This document shows positions 1 through 9,339 of a stretch of 64,000 nt of DNA, in pieces. Source of the stretch: Halomonas lysinitropha. Its GTDB lineage: Bacteria > Pseudomonadota > Gammaproteobacteria > Pseudomonadales > Halomonadaceae. The stretch is from NCBI RefSeq assembly GCF_902500215.1, contig NZ_CABVOU010000014.1:62001-126000 (forward strand). Reading direction: 5' to 3'. The notes under the pieces are model-generated. The model had not been told where the DNA came from. It did no database searches and worked only from the letters and a program-made list of their open reading frames with translations. Position numbers and translations under genes: made by a program. Each line of letters starts with the position of its first letter. Position 1 is the first letter of the stretch.

Positions 1-89
1 CCGAGCGCAGACGAAGTTCCAGGCATCGCTCATAGAGCCCTTGGCGACCAGGGGCCCTCTCTTCTGGCCCAGATGGCTGACCCCGCAGC

Positions 90-968
90 TCAGTGTCTGT
101 CCCGCTCCAGGACACCGATGACCTCCGGCACGGATAGCCCCTGATCCTCGATGGCGGCGTAGAGATCGCGAACGCCCGTCGCCACGCCACGCGCTACGCC
201 GAGTTCGTCGGTCATGGCGTGGTAGTAGCCGATATCCTTGCTGGCGTTGGCCACGCTGAAGCGGAAGCCCGAGGGGTCGCCGCGCTCGATATAGGGCCTC
301 AGGCGCTCGAGGATGACACCGCCCCCGCCGCCCTTGCCGAGCACCTCGAGCAGGGCCGTGTCGTCGATGCCGGCACGACGCGAGGCCGCCGTGGCCTCCG
401 CGAGTACCGCCGAGAATCCCAGGGAGACATAGTTGTGCAGCAATTTGAGGGTATGCCCGGCTCCGACGCCTCCCGCATGGGCGATGTTCTCGGCAAAGTC
501 CTCTAGCAGGGGTTTCACCTCGGCGAGCAGGTCCGCGGGGGCGCCGACGATCAGATTGAGGCGCCCCTCCTCGGCTTCCTTCGGGGTACGGGTCATGGCC
601 GCATCCATGAAGCGCCCACCGGCCTCGCTGACGCGCTGCGCGACACGCTCGGTGGAACTGGGCAGGGCCGTGGAACAGTCGATCACGAGACTCCCCGGGG
701 CCAGCCCCTCCAGGACACCCCCCGGCTGGAAGAGGACCGCCTCCACCTGGGGGGAGCCGGTGACGCAGAGCAGGATCACGTCAGCGTCCTCGGCGACCTC
801 GCACCCCGACGCCTTCGCCACCGCTCCGGCATCCAGCAGGTCATCCACCGGCTGATTGCCGGGATGCTCGAGGAAACACAGCCGGTGGCCGCCCTTGAGA
901 ATATTGCGGGCGATGCCGTGGCCCATCAGGCCCAGGCCTACCATGCCGACACGAAAGGTATGACTCAT
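90..968 (-). CDS. NAD(P)-dependent beta-hydroxyacid dehydrogenase family protein
   Basis: A 292-residue dehydrogenase of the 3-hydroxyisobutyrate dehydrogenase family. The Rossmann motif GLGLMGHG is at residues 11-18 and the catalytic-type Lys is K175 in GHTLKLLHNYVS. The substrate loop normally reading DxPxSGG is DAAMTRTPKEA (R127) here, closer to sulfolactaldehyde reductase YihU than to LtnD, so the substrate is open. It is the last visible gene of the sugar-acid operon, 35 bp after the aldehyde dehydrogenase. The start has GGAG upstream. It could be a second hydroxyacid or semialdehyde enzyme of the tetronate route. Family assignment is firm; the substrate is not assigned. Confidence 0.85.
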   Translation of the reverse strand: MSHTFRVGMVGLGLMGHGIARNILKGGHRLCFLEHPGNQPVDDLLDAGAVAKASGCEVAEDADVILLCVTGSPQVEAVLFQPGGVLEGLAPGSLVIDCSTALPSSTERVAQRVSEAGGRFMDAAMTRTPKEAEEGRLNLIVGAPADLLAEVKPLLEDFAENIAHAGGVGAGHTLKLLHNYVSLGFSAVLAEATAASRRAGIDDTALLEVLGKGGGGGVILERLRPYIERGDPSGFRFSVANASKDIGYYHAMTDELGVARGVATGVRDLYAAIEDQGLSVPEVIGVLERDRH

Positions 969-1003
969 CAGCTTGCTCCAGAATGGGTGGGATGATCCCG
1001 GTC

Positions 1004-2464
1004 TCAGCCGTGGCGGATGGCGACCGTCTTGATGCGGGTATAGCTTCTCAGGCCCTCGAAGCCCTTCTCGCGGCCATGGCCGGAGCGACCGACACCCCCG
1101 AAGGGCAACTCGATCCCGCCCGCCGCCCCGTAGTTGTTGATGAAGACCTGGCCGCTGCGAATGCCCTTGGCGAGCCGTAACTGCCGTCCACCGTCACGCG
1201 TCCAGATGCCGGCGCATAACCCAAAGTCGGTAGCATTGGCCAAGGCCAGCGCCTCGGCTTCATCGTCGAAGACCTGCACCGCCAGTACGGGCCCGAACAG
1301 CTCTTCTTGCAGCACCTCATGACCCTCGGGGATGTCGGTCAGCAGTTGGGGGGTCACGTAGTACCCCCCAGCCGGTGCTCCTTCCGCCATTCGCCCGTGG
1401 GCCAGAGTGCGAATGCCGTCGTCGCGGGCTGCTTCCAGGCGAGCCTCCAGCCTGGCCTTCTGTCGTGCATTGATCAGCGGGCCGCAGTCAGCGTCCGCTT
1501 CGCCGGCATCGCAGCGCAGGGTCTCGAACCGTTCGGCCAGCCGCTCCAGCACCTTATCGGCAATGTCGCGCTGCACCAGCAGGCGACTCCCCGCGGAGCA
1601 GGTCTGGCCGGCGTTCTGGATGATGCCGCGCACCACGAAGGGTAGCGCCGCCTCCAGGTCCGCATCGGCGAAGAGAAGCTGCGGGGACTTGCCGCCCAGC
1701 TCCATGGTCACCGGGACGTGATGTGTCGCCGCAGCCTGAGCCACCAGGGTGCCGGTCTCCGGCGAGCCGGTGAAAGAGAGGTGATCGATATGCGGGTGTG
1801 CCGCCAGGGCGGCCCCCGCCTCTCGACCCAGACCGGGCACAACATTGAGCACTCCCGCCGGCAAACCGTGCTCCACGGCCAGCTCGGCGAGGCGCAGCAC
1901 GCTCAGGCAGGCGTCCTCGGCGGGTTTGAGCACCACGGCATTACCGGCCGCCAGTGCCGCGGCGACGCAGCGGCCGAAGATCTGGGCGGGGTAGTTCCAG
2001 GGAATGATCTGGGCGCAGACGCCGTAGGGCTCGCGCAACGTCATCACCGCAAAGTCGTTCTCGAAGGGAATCGTCTCGCCGTGCAGCTTGTCGGCGGCCC
2101 CGCCGTAGAAGCGGAAGTAGCGCGCACAGGCAGTGATATCACCACGGGCCTGGGTCATCGGCTTGCCCGTGTCGAGGCACTCCAGGGCCGACAACCTCTC
2201 ATGATCGGCCTCGATGGCCGCGGCGAAGCCCAGCAGCCACTCGCTGCGGCGTCGCGCCGCCCATTGCGACCAGTCGCCCAGTTGACCGGAAAAGGCCAGG
2301 CATGCCGCCTCGACGGCCTGGTCGATCTCTGCTCCCTCGCAGCGGGCGATCCGCGCGATCGTCTTGCCGTGGGAAGGTGCCTCCACGTCCAGGGTCGAGC
2401 GGGTGTCAACCCAGGCGCCACCGATCAGGGCATGGTGGTAGGGCATCTCGGGTAAGGACTGCAC
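1004..2464 (-). CDS. NAD(P)-dependent aldehyde dehydrogenase
   Basis: A full-length 486-residue aldehyde dehydrogenase that oxidises an aldehyde to its acid. The N-terminal half holds the IIPWNYP cofactor signature and FTGSPETG. MELGGKSP carries the general-base Glu and GQTCSAGS the catalytic Cys. The C-terminal PFGGVGRSGHGREKG motif is typical of the betaine aldehyde and aminobutyraldehyde dehydrogenase group. The start is read as GTG, because AAGGAG lies 8 nt upstream; an ATG six codons later lacks that spacing. It sits between dctM and the distal dehydrogenase in the sugar-acid operon, so the substrate may be a hydroxyaldehyde. This is inference from position. Confidence 0.88.
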   Translation of the reverse strand: MQSLPEMPYHHALIGGAWVDTRSTLDVEAPSHGKTIARIARCEGAEIDQAVEAACLAFSGQLGDWSQWAARRRSEWLLGFAAAIEADHERLSALECLDTGKPMTQARGDITACARYFRFYGGAADKLHGETIPFENDFAVMTLREPYGVCAQIIPWNYPAQIFGRCVAAALAAGNAVVLKPAEDACLSVLRLAELAVEHGLPAGVLNVVPGLGREAGAALAAHPHIDHLSFTGSPETGTLVAQAAATHHVPVTMELGGKSPQLLFADADLEAALPFVVRGIIQNAGQTCSAGSRLLVQRDIADKVLERLAERFETLRCDAGEADADCGPLINARQKARLEARLEAARDDGIRTLAHGRMAEGAPAGGYYVTPQLLTDIPEGHEVLQEELFGPVLAVQVFDDEAEALALANATDFGLCAGIWTRDGGRQLRLAKGIRSGQVFINNYGAAGGIELPFGGVGRSGHGREKGFEGLRSYTRIKTVAIRHG

Positions 2465-2532
2465 GTCGTGGACTCCTTGTCATGGTTGTCTTCGCCACCC
2501 CGACAGGATTCCGGTAGCGGCGTACCTTTAAT

Positions 2533-3807
2533 TCAATACAGCAGGTCGACCAGTCCCATGGATATCCAGGGCATATAGGTGATCCCCATGAGGCAGGCCA
2601 GCACTACCAGCACGAAAGGCACCAGCCAGGGCAGCATCTCGTCGATGGAGATCTTGGCCACCGCACAGGCGGCGAAGAGGTTCACACCCAGTGGCGGGGT
2701 AATCATGCCCAGAGCAAGATTGACGACCATGATCAGCCCGAAATGCACCGGCTGAATGCCGAACTGGATAGCGATCGGCGTCAGGATCGGCGCCAGCACC
2801 AGAATCGCCGCCGAGGTCTCGATGAACATCCCCACCATCAGCAGCAACCCATTGACGGCCAGCAGGAAGGCCCAGGGGCTCTCGAACACCTGATTCACCC
2901 AGGCGGCGATCTCGCCCGGCAAGCCCGAACGGCTGATCAAGAAGCTGAACAGGGCCGCCGCGGCGATGATCAGCATCACCGCCGCCGTGGATATCACGCT
3001 CTGGCGCAGGATCGGCCAGAGATCCTTCAGACGCAGCTCGCGGTAGAGCAGTCCGCCCACCGCCAAGGCATAGAAGACCGCCACCGCCGAGGCTTCGGTG
3101 GGCGTGAAGATACCGCCATAGATCCCGCCGATCACCACCACCGGCATCAGGATGGCCGCCCAGGCACGCTTGAAGGCCACCGTAAAGTGGCTGCGATCCT
3201 CGCGATCCTGCAGGCCATAGCCACGCAGCTTGCAGAAGAGGTAAAGAAACAGCAGCAAGGCACCACCGATCAGCACCCCGGGGCCGATACCGGCGATGAA
3301 CAGCTGACCGATGGAGGTATCGGTGCTGACGCCATAGAGGATCAACGGAATCGAGGGGGGGATCAGCACGCCCAGTTCGGCGGAGGACGCCTGAATGGAG
3401 GCCGCCAGTGGCGTGGGATAGCCATGGCGCACCATGGCCGGGATCAGGATGGCGCCGATGGCGAAGGTCGTGGCCACGCTCGACCCCGATACCGCAGCAA
3501 ACATCATGCAGGTCAACACGCAGGTCATGGCCAGGCCGCCCTGGACACCGCCGACGATGGACTTGGCCAGATCGACCAGGCGGCTGGATATCCCTCCCGA
3601 GGCCATCAGGTTGCCGGCCAGAATGAAGAACGGAATGGCCATCAAGGGGAAATGGTCGATGCCCACGAAGACCTGTTGCGGCACCATCAGCAGAGGCAGT
3701 CGCGAGAAGAATTCGATACCGATGATCGAGGCCAGGATGATCGAGATGGCAATGGGAACGCCGAAGGCAAAGAGGATGATCAGCGAGAGGCCAATGACGA
3801 GGTTCAT
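2533..3807 (-). CDS. dctM: TRAP transporter large permease DctM
   Basis: The 424-residue membrane subunit of a tripartite ATP-independent periplasmic transporter, which forms the Na+-driven channel for a dicarboxylate or sugar-acid type substrate. The whole length is hydrophobic with about 12 segments. The family-typical start (NLVIGLSLIILFAFGVPIA), GSSVATTFAIG and the PPLGVNLF stretch near the C-terminus are visible. It overlaps dctQ by 4 bp (ATGA), which indicates translational coupling, and GGAGGTGA precedes the ATG. The tetronate enzymes upstream in the operon imply L-threonate or D-erythronate uptake. Confidence 0.93.
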   Translation of the reverse strand: MNLVIGLSLIILFAFGVPIAISIILASIIGIEFFSRLPLLMVPQQVFVGIDHFPLMAIPFFILAGNLMASGGISSRLVDLAKSIVGGVQGGLAMTCVLTCMMFAAVSGSSVATTFAIGAILIPAMVRHGYPTPLAASIQASSAELGVLIPPSIPLILYGVSTDTSIGQLFIAGIGPGVLIGGALLLFLYLFCKLRGYGLQDREDRSHFTVAFKRAWAAILMPVVVIGGIYGGIFTPTEASAVAVFYALAVGGLLYRELRLKDLWPILRQSVISTAAVMLIIAAAALFSFLISRSGLPGEIAAWVNQVFESPWAFLLAVNGLLLMVGMFIETSAAILVLAPILTPIAIQFGIQPVHFGLIMVVNLALGMITPPLGVNLFAACAVAKISIDEMLPWLVPFVLVVLACLMGITYMPWISMGLVDLLY

Positions 3808-4412
3808 GGACGATCACCTCCGTTGACCGATCTATCGCCGGTCTCCCCCTCGGCCAGGGTGGAGCGCGCCTTTTGAACCACATCCGCCTCCACCTCCACC
3901 TCGGGAGCCAGATTGCTGTTCTCCGGGCCCAGCTTCTCCAGCCCGAGGCCCTGGGAAATCAATCGGGCGATCACCGCTACCATGGCGAAGGCACTCCCGG
4001 TGGGAATCGCGGCATAGGACCAGGCGATGGACATGCCCAGGCCCGAGAGCATCTGGCTGCGTACCCGAAGCGTCATCTGGATGCCGTAAACCATCAGGAC
4101 ACCGAGAACCAGCAGACAGCAGGCGCCGATGACTATCTCGAGCGCCAGCAGGGTTCGACGCGGTACCAGCTTGTAGACCAGTTCCACGGCCATCATGTAG
4201 CCACCACGGAAGGTGGCCGCCGCCCCCATGAACACGCACCAGATCATGGTGGAACGCGAGATCACTTCCGACCAGGTGGAGGGCGCGTTGAAGATGAAGC
4301 GCGTCAGAACCTGAAAGAAACCCAGCGACACGGAGATGATCAGCATCACCACCGCGATCACCAGCGCTAGCCGGGTCAGCAGGCTTTCCAGGCGAAGAAA
4401 CCAGGAGAGCAT
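3804..4412 (-). CDS. dctQ: TRAP transporter small permease DctQ
   Basis: A 202-residue small membrane subunit of the TRAP carrier. Four hydrophobic segments are visible and the FIFNAPSTWSEVISR stretch fits the DctQ family signature, in which a tryptophan follows a soluble loop. The C-terminal tail of about 45 residues is hydrophilic and acidic. A GTG three codons upstream is possible, but the ATG is preferred because AAGGTGA lies 6 nt before it. It follows dctP, from which it is separated by a strong stem-loop, and overlaps dctM. Confidence 0.88.
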   Translation of the reverse strand: MLSWFLRLESLLTRLALVIAVVMLIISVSLGFFQVLTRFIFNAPSTWSEVISRSTMIWCVFMGAAATFRGGYMMAVELVYKLVPRRTLLALEIVIGACCLLVLGVLMVYGIQMTLRVRSQMLSGLGMSIAWSYAAIPTGSAFAMVAVIARLISQGLGLEKLGPENSNLAPEVEVEADVVQKARSTLAEGETGDRSVNGGDRP

Positions 4413-4437
4413 CGGGATCACCTTGTCAGGAAAAGGA

Positions 4438-4463
4438 AACCTCCGGCGTGGTCGCCGGAGGTT
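4438..4463 (-). terminator. Intercistronic stem-loop between dctP and dctQ (possible attenuator)
   Basis: A perfect 11-bp stem (AACCTCCGGCG / CGCCGGAGGTT) with a 4-base loop. On the minus strand it is followed by TTTCCTTTTCC. It sits just after the binding-protein stop and before the permease genes. Such a partial terminator or 3'-end stabiliser would give more binding protein than permease, as TRAP systems need. The structure is seen in the sequence; the role is inferred. Confidence 0.7.
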
Positions 4464-4471
4464 GGGTGGGA

Positions 4472-5464
4472 TCAGCAGTCGCTGGCGCGGATACGATCCA
4501 GCATCTCGCTGCCGTACTCATCGGTATAGATCTCGTAGGCGGGTTCGACCGCCTCCTGGAACGGCGCCGGGTCGACATCGGTCTTGACGGTCATGCCCTT
4601 CTCACGCAGCAGCGCCACACCTTCTTCCTCGAGACGGCTGACTTCCTCGCGAGTGGCTTCGGCCGACGCTTGAGCGGCCTGGTTGAACCACTCGCGCTCT
4701 TCGTCGCTCAGGCCATCGAGCAGGATCGGCGACCCCAGGATGGCAGCGGGCGAATAGACGTGTCCGGTGAGCGACAGATGATCCTGCACCTCCCAGAAGT
4801 TGGTCGCCACGATCACCGTGATGGGGTTCTCCTGGCCATCCACGGTGCCCTGCTGCAGCGCCGTGAAGAGCTCGGGAAACGCCATCGGCGTAGGGCTGGC
4901 GCCCAACTGCCGGAAGGCTTCCTGGTGCACCCGGTTCTCCATGGTGCGCACCTTCAGCCCTTCCGCATCCTCCGGCGTATTGATCTCACGCAGGCTGTTG
5001 GTCATGTGGCGAAAGCCATTCTCCGACCAGGCCAGGCCGACCAGGTTATGGTCACTCATCTTGGTCAACAGTTCTTCGCCGATCTCGCCATCGAGCACAC
5101 AGCGCGCCTGGTCGTAGTCCTCGAACAGGAACGGCAGGTCGAGTACATAGGTCTCGGGCACGAAGTTGCCCAGCGGCCCGGTGGAGGTGATGACCACATC
5201 CACGGTGCCGATCTGCAGGCCTTCGATCATCGCCCGCTCGCCACCGAGCGAACCGGAAGGATGTTCGTTGACCGTGAACTCACCATCAGAGAGCCGCTCC
5301 AGCGTCTCCTTGAAGGCATCGGCGCCCACCGAGTAATGAGAGCTGTCCGACAGGGTGTGCCCCAGGGTCACCTCGGTGGCGGCCTGGACCTGGAGACTAA
5401 GCGCCGTGGCGGTCAGACCGCCGATAGCGACGGCGAGCGTGCGGCGTGCGAAATGCTTGGTCAT
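4472..5464 (-). CDS. dctP: TRAP transporter periplasmic solute-binding protein DctP
   Basis: A 330-residue periplasmic receptor that captures substrate and delivers it to DctQM. The N-terminus is a clear Sec signal peptide with a basic start, a hydrophobic core and VQA-A near residue 28. The family core KVRTMENRVHQEAFRQLGA carries the Arg that normally pairs with the substrate carboxylate, followed by PTPMAFPELFTALQQGTVDG. This size and motif set is standard for the family. It is the first TRAP gene of the operon and lies 87 bp after denD. With the tetronate genes alongside, the ligand is probably a four-carbon sugar acid. Confidence 0.92.
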   Translation of the reverse strand: MTKHFARRTLAVAIGGLTATALSLQVQAATEVTLGHTLSDSSHYSVGADAFKETLERLSDGEFTVNEHPSGSLGGERAMIEGLQIGTVDVVITSTGPLGNFVPETYVLDLPFLFEDYDQARCVLDGEIGEELLTKMSDHNLVGLAWSENGFRHMTNSLREINTPEDAEGLKVRTMENRVHQEAFRQLGASPTPMAFPELFTALQQGTVDGQENPITVIVATNFWEVQDHLSLTGHVYSPAAILGSPILLDGLSDEEREWFNQAAQASAEATREEVSRLEEEGVALLREKGMTVKTDVDPAPFQEAVEPAYEIYTDEYGSEMLDRIRASDC

Positions 5465-5551
5465 AGTGATTCCTCTTTGTTGTTGTCGGGACGACGAGAG
5501 CCTCGGCGTTCTCGTCCCGCATCCAGATCGGCACCCTGACGGATGCCGGTT

Positions 5552-6514
5552 TCACGAGCGTTCCCGGATGAACGCCTCGATGATCTCCCGGAGATTCCGG
5601 TCGCCCTCGAACCCCAGTCGCCGGGCCTTGGCGGTGTCGAAACGCGCCGGCCAGTTGGAGACGATGGCGGTGATAGCCTCGTCCGGCTCATGACGTACCC
5701 TGGACACGGCCTCTTCACCGGCCACTTCGCCCAGGGCCTCGAGCATCTCGGCCACGGTTACCGTGATGCCCGGCAGCATGAAGGCACGGAAGGGAGCCCA
5801 GTCTGTCCGTGGCACCTCGGCGCCGTGGATCAACGCCTCGATCACCCGGCCGGGCGACATCACGAACAGCGCCAGGTCGGTCGGTACGGGACAGGTCGCC
5901 TCCTCGCCGTTCAAGGGCTCGCGCAGGATGCTCGAGGCGAAGCTGGAGGCCGCCGCATTGGGGCGCCCGGGGCGAATGGTGATGGTCGGCAGGCGCAGGA
6001 CACGGCCATCGACGAGGCCGCGACGGCCGTAGTCATTGATCAACAGCTCGCACATGGCCTTCTGGGTGCCGTAGGAATTCTGCGGCTGCAGGGCGGTCAT
6101 GTCGTCGAGGATGTCGGGCAGGTCGCCGCCGTAGGCAGCCACCGAGCTGGCCATGATCAGGCGCGTCTCCGCAAGGGCATGGTGTCGGCAGCCCTCCAAG
6201 AGCGCCCGGGTGGCATCGAAGTTGACCCGCATCCCCAGGTCCAGGTCGCCCTCGGCGGCGGAACTGACCACCGCCGCCAGGTGGTAGATCACCGTCGGCC
6301 GCTCGGCCAGGAGGGCATCCAGTGCCCGGGGCGCGGTGATGTCCATGGCCAGGGGGACTATCTCCACATCGGTCGCGGTCGGTACCTGCGGCTCGACCTG
6401 GTCGATCAGGGTCAGGCGGCGTATCGCCTGGCCGTCGAGTTCGCCCCGCTCGAGCAGTCGGGCGAGGAGGCGTTGTCCGAGAAATCCGGCGCCGCCGGTG
6501 ATGACGATATGCAT
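5552..6514 (-). CDS. denD: D-erythronate dehydrogenase (DenD-like SDR)
   Basis: A 320-residue extended short-chain dehydrogenase. The NAD-binding GGAGFLGQ is at the N-terminus, SSVAAYGG and YGTQK give the Ser/Tyr/Lys catalytic set, and the C-terminal half forms the substrate cap. Proteins of this type near DUF1537 kinases oxidise D-erythronate to 2-oxo-erythronate. The neighbours OtnI, OtnC, OtnK and LtnD directly upstream make that function likely. The gene lies 53 bp after otnI. A general nucleoside-sugar epimerase role is unlikely in this setting. Confidence 0.85.
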   Translation of the reverse strand: MHIVITGGAGFLGQRLLARLLERGELDGQAIRRLTLIDQVEPQVPTATDVEIVPLAMDITAPRALDALLAERPTVIYHLAAVVSSAAEGDLDLGMRVNFDATRALLEGCRHHALAETRLIMASSVAAYGGDLPDILDDMTALQPQNSYGTQKAMCELLINDYGRRGLVDGRVLRLPTITIRPGRPNAAASSFASSILREPLNGEEATCPVPTDLALFVMSPGRVIEALIHGAEVPRTDWAPFRAFMLPGITVTVAEMLEALGEVAGEEAVSRVRHEPDEAITAIVSNWPARFDTAKARRLGFEGDRNLREIIEAFIRERS

Positions 6515-6567
6515 GCTGATCCTGTTCCTGTTGTCGTTGTATGGCTGTCGAGAGGCGCCGTGGGGTA

Positions 6568-7362
6568 TCAGGGCACCAACCCATGCTCGCGTCCCCAGAC
6601 CAGCCCCTCGCGGGTACCCGCGGCCGGCCGATACTCACAGCCGATCCAGCCAGCGTAGCCGAGGGCCTCGAGACGATCGAAGATGGCCGGATAATGCACC
6701 TCGCCGACATCCGGCTCGTGACGCTGGGGTACCCCGGCGATCTGGACATGACCGATCCGGTCGAATTGCCGTTCCAGGTGCTTGATCAGGTCGCCGTCCA
6801 TGATCTGGCAGTGGTAGAGATCGAACTGAAGACGCAGGCTGGGGTGGTTCACTTCCTCCAGCACTGCCATGGCCTGGGCCTGGCGGGACAGAAAGAAGCC
6901 GGGGATGTCGCGGGTGTTGATCGGCTCGATCAACAGCTCGCGACCCGCTCTGGCCGCTTCTCCGGCGGCGAAGCGCAGGTTGTCGATATAGGTCGCGTGG
7001 TGGGCCGCTCGGGTCGCCTCGTCGGCTTCCGGCGGCAGCAGGCCCGCCATGGCATGCACCCTGGGACAGGCCAGGACCTCGGCATAGCGCAATGCCTCGA
7101 CCATCGAGTCGCGAAACTCGGCCTCGCGTCCGGGCAGGCTGGCCAGTCCCCGCTCACCCGCCTCCCAGTCTCCGGGCGGCAGGTTGAACAGCACCTGCTC
7201 GAGGCCGGCCTCATCCAGGGCGGCCTTGATGTCCTCGGGGGAATGGGCATAGGGAAACAGATACTCCACGCCACGAAAGCCTGCCTCGGCGGCCGCGGCG
7301 AAGCGGTCGAGGAAATCATGCTCGTTGAACAGCATGCTCAGGTTGGCGGCCAGTCGAATCAT
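6568..7362 (-). CDS. otnI: 2-oxo-tetronate isomerase OtnI
   Basis: A 264-residue TIM-barrel enzyme of the hydroxypyruvate isomerase family. It should convert the 2-oxo-tetronate made by LtnD or DenD into 3-oxo-tetronate. The start [14 protein letters not shown], the metal-binding Glu in [14 protein letters not shown] and the C-terminal [14 protein letters not shown] fit this family. The length matches. It lies between otnC (23 bp away) and denD in the same orientation. Plain hydroxypyruvate isomerase (Hyi) is the alternative reading by sequence, but the operon favours OtnI. Confidence 0.88.
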   Translation of the reverse strand: MIRLAANLSMLFNEHDFLDRFAAAAEAGFRGVEYLFPYAHSPEDIKAALDEAGLEQVLFNLPPGDWEAGERGLASLPGREAEFRDSMVEALRYAEVLACPRVHAMAGLLPPEADEATRAAHHATYIDNLRFAAGEAARAGRELLIEPINTRDIPGFFLSRQAQAMAVLEEVNHPSLRLQFDLYHCQIMDGDLIKHLERQFDRIGHVQIAGVPQRHEPDVGEVHYPAIFDRLEALGYAGWIGCEYRPAAGTREGLVWGREHGLVP

Positions 7363-7385
7363 GGTCGGGTCCTTGTGGAATCGGA

Positions 7386-8033
7386 TCAGTCGCGGGGGAA
7401 GCGGGCCTCGAGCTCGGCCACCTGCTCAGGGGTCAGGGCGCGCGGGTTGCGGCCGTGCAGCAGCAGGTAGAGCTTGGCGGTCTCTTCCAACTCCTCGGTG
7501 GCGTAGACCGCCGCTTCCAGGCTCTTGCCGGCCACCACCGGGCCATGGTTGGCCAACAGCACCGCGCTGTGCTTCCCCGCCAGGCCACGCACGGCATCCC
7601 CCAGGGCAGGGTCACCCGGGATGTGGTAGGGGACCAGCGGCAGACGACCGACACGCATCACGTAGTAGGCGGTCAGGGGGGGGATGCAGTCACTGCGATC
7701 GATATCCGGCAGGCAGGAGACCGCCACGGAATGGGTCGAATGCAGATGCACGATGGCCTCGGACTGGGGACGTTCGGCATACATGGCCATGTGCAGGAAG
7801 TGCTCCTTGGTCGGCTTGTCACCCTCCTGCCAGCGTCCCTCGCCGTCGAGCCGCGAGATTCGTGCCGGGTCGAGGCGCCCCAGGCAAGCGTTGGTGGGCG
7901 TCATCAGCCAGCCGCCGTCGTCCAGCCGCAAGCTGATGTTGCCGCTGGAGCCCATGGTCAGGCCCCTGTCGAACAGCGACTTTCCCAGCGTGGCGATCTG
8001 TTCACGCAGTCGCGTCTCGTCGTGTCGGCTCAT
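7386..8033 (-). CDS. otnC: 3-oxo-tetronate 4-phosphate decarboxylase OtnC
   Basis: A 215-residue class II aldolase/adducin-fold protein. It should decarboxylate 3-oxo-tetronate 4-phosphate to dihydroxyacetone phosphate plus CO2. The fold signature GSSGNISLR is near residue 30, the metal His pair is in VHLHSTHS and a third His is in LLANHGPVV. It overlaps otnK by 4 bp (ATGA). The fuculose-phosphate aldolase family is close in sequence, but the adjacent DUF1537 kinase selects OtnC. Confidence 0.9.
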   Translation of the reverse strand: MSRHDETRLREQIATLGKSLFDRGLTMGSSGNISLRLDDGGWLMTPTNACLGRLDPARISRLDGEGRWQEGDKPTKEHFLHMAMYAERPQSEAIVHLHSTHSVAVSCLPDIDRSDCIPPLTAYYVMRVGRLPLVPYHIPGDPALGDAVRGLAGKHSAVLLANHGPVVAGKSLEAAVYATEELEETAKLYLLLHGRNPRALTPEQVAELEARFPRD

Positions 8034-9337
8034 GCTCTCCCCTCTCCTGAGGTCATTTGCTCCAGCATGGTGAAGGCCCGAGTGAAGAAATCCTTTCCGC
8101 CGAAGTTGCCGGACTTGAGCGTCAGTGACAGCGGCGCCTCTCGGCCAGGCCAGGGGGTCTGCGTCCAGGGCACCCCCGGATCGATCTGGCCACCAATCCG
8201 CAGCTGACGGACGCCCAGCGCCGAGACCACCGCACCCGACGTCTCACCGCCGGCGACCACCAACCTGCCGACGCCCTCATCAACCAGCGTGCGCGCCAGC
8301 TGGCCCATGGCCTGCTCCACCGCCTCACCCGCGCGCTCGACGCCCAGCACCGCCTGGGCGGCCTTGACCCGTTCTGGATCGGCAGAGGCATAGACCAGCA
8401 CCGGCTCACCCGCGGCGAGATGCTCGCGGGCGAAGGCCAGGGCCTCGGCCAGGTGGGTCTCGCCCTCGGCCAACGCCAGCGGGTTCAGCGCAAAACCGGG
8501 ATGGCGCGTAAGGAAATGCTCCACCTGGCCAAGCGTGGCGCGTGAACAACTGCCGGAGAGCACCAGCGCGCTGCCGGCGCTGGGCGAAAGCCGCCCTGGT
8601 TCGGAGACCTCCTCCAACCAGCCGCGGTGGCGATACTGCTCGGGCAGCGCCTGACCCAGGCCGGAGCCACCGGTCACCAGGGGGTAATCGACAAGTGCCT
8701 CGGCGAGCACCTCGAGATCCTGGTCGTCGAGGGTGTCGCAGATCACATGGCGCACGCCCTGCTCCGCCAGGAACCGAAGGTGGTCGCGCGTGGCATCAGC
8801 ACCAGCTGCCAGCACCGGTCGTGCTGCCAGGCCAACCGCTTGGAGGGTCTGGCGACCCAGCACCCGCACCAGATCGGCGTCGCGCATGGGGTTGAGGGGA
8901 TGATGTTGCATGCCACTCTCATTGAGCAGCCGGTCGCCGACGAAGAGGTGACCCTGATAGACGGTGCGTCCGTTGGCCGGGAAGGCCGGCACCATCACCG
9001 TCTGGGTACTGCCCAGCCGCTCCAGCAGGGCATCGGCGACCGGGCCGATATTGCCGGCGTCGGTGGAATCGAAGGTCGAGCAGTACTTGAAGAAACTCTG
9101 CCGGGCGCCCTGGGCCTGCAGCCACGCCAGCGCCGCCAGGGACTCTTCCACGGCTTCGCCGGCCGGGCAGGAACGGGACTTCAGCGCCACCACCACCGCA
9201 TCGACATCGTTCAGCGCGATCTCTCCTTCCGGCACACCGATCACCTGCAGGCAGCGCATGCCGCTGCGCACCAGGTTGTTGGCAAGGTCGGTGGCCCCGG
9301 TGAAGTCGTCGGCGATGGCACCCAACACGATGCTCAT
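8030..9337 (-). CDS. otnK: 3-oxo-tetronate kinase OtnK (DUF1537 family)
   Basis: A 435-residue four-carbon acid sugar kinase that phosphorylates 3-oxo-tetronate at O4 with ATP. The N-terminal substrate domain starts with GAIADDFTGATDLANNL, and the C-terminal nucleotide domain contains VVAGGETSGAVVSALG and the SGNFGGKDFF stretch. These are the hallmarks of DUF1537 kinases. The gene begins 2 bp after ltnD ends and overlaps otnC, so all three are probably co-translated. Confidence 0.94.
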   Translation of the reverse strand: MSIVLGAIADDFTGATDLANNLVRSGMRCLQVIGVPEGEIALNDVDAVVVALKSRSCPAGEAVEESLAALAWLQAQGARQSFFKYCSTFDSTDAGNIGPVADALLERLGSTQTVMVPAFPANGRTVYQGHLFVGDRLLNESGMQHHPLNPMRDADLVRVLGRQTLQAVGLAARPVLAAGADATRDHLRFLAEQGVRHVICDTLDDQDLEVLAEALVDYPLVTGGSGLGQALPEQYRHRGWLEEVSEPGRLSPSAGSALVLSGSCSRATLGQVEHFLTRHPGFALNPLALAEGETHLAEALAFAREHLAAGEPVLVYASADPERVKAAQAVLGVERAGEAVEQAMGQLARTLVDEGVGRLVVAGGETSGAVVSALGVRQLRIGGQIDPGVPWTQTPWPGREAPLSLTLKSGNFGGKDFFTRAFTMLEQMTSGEGRA

Positions 9338-9339
9338 GG

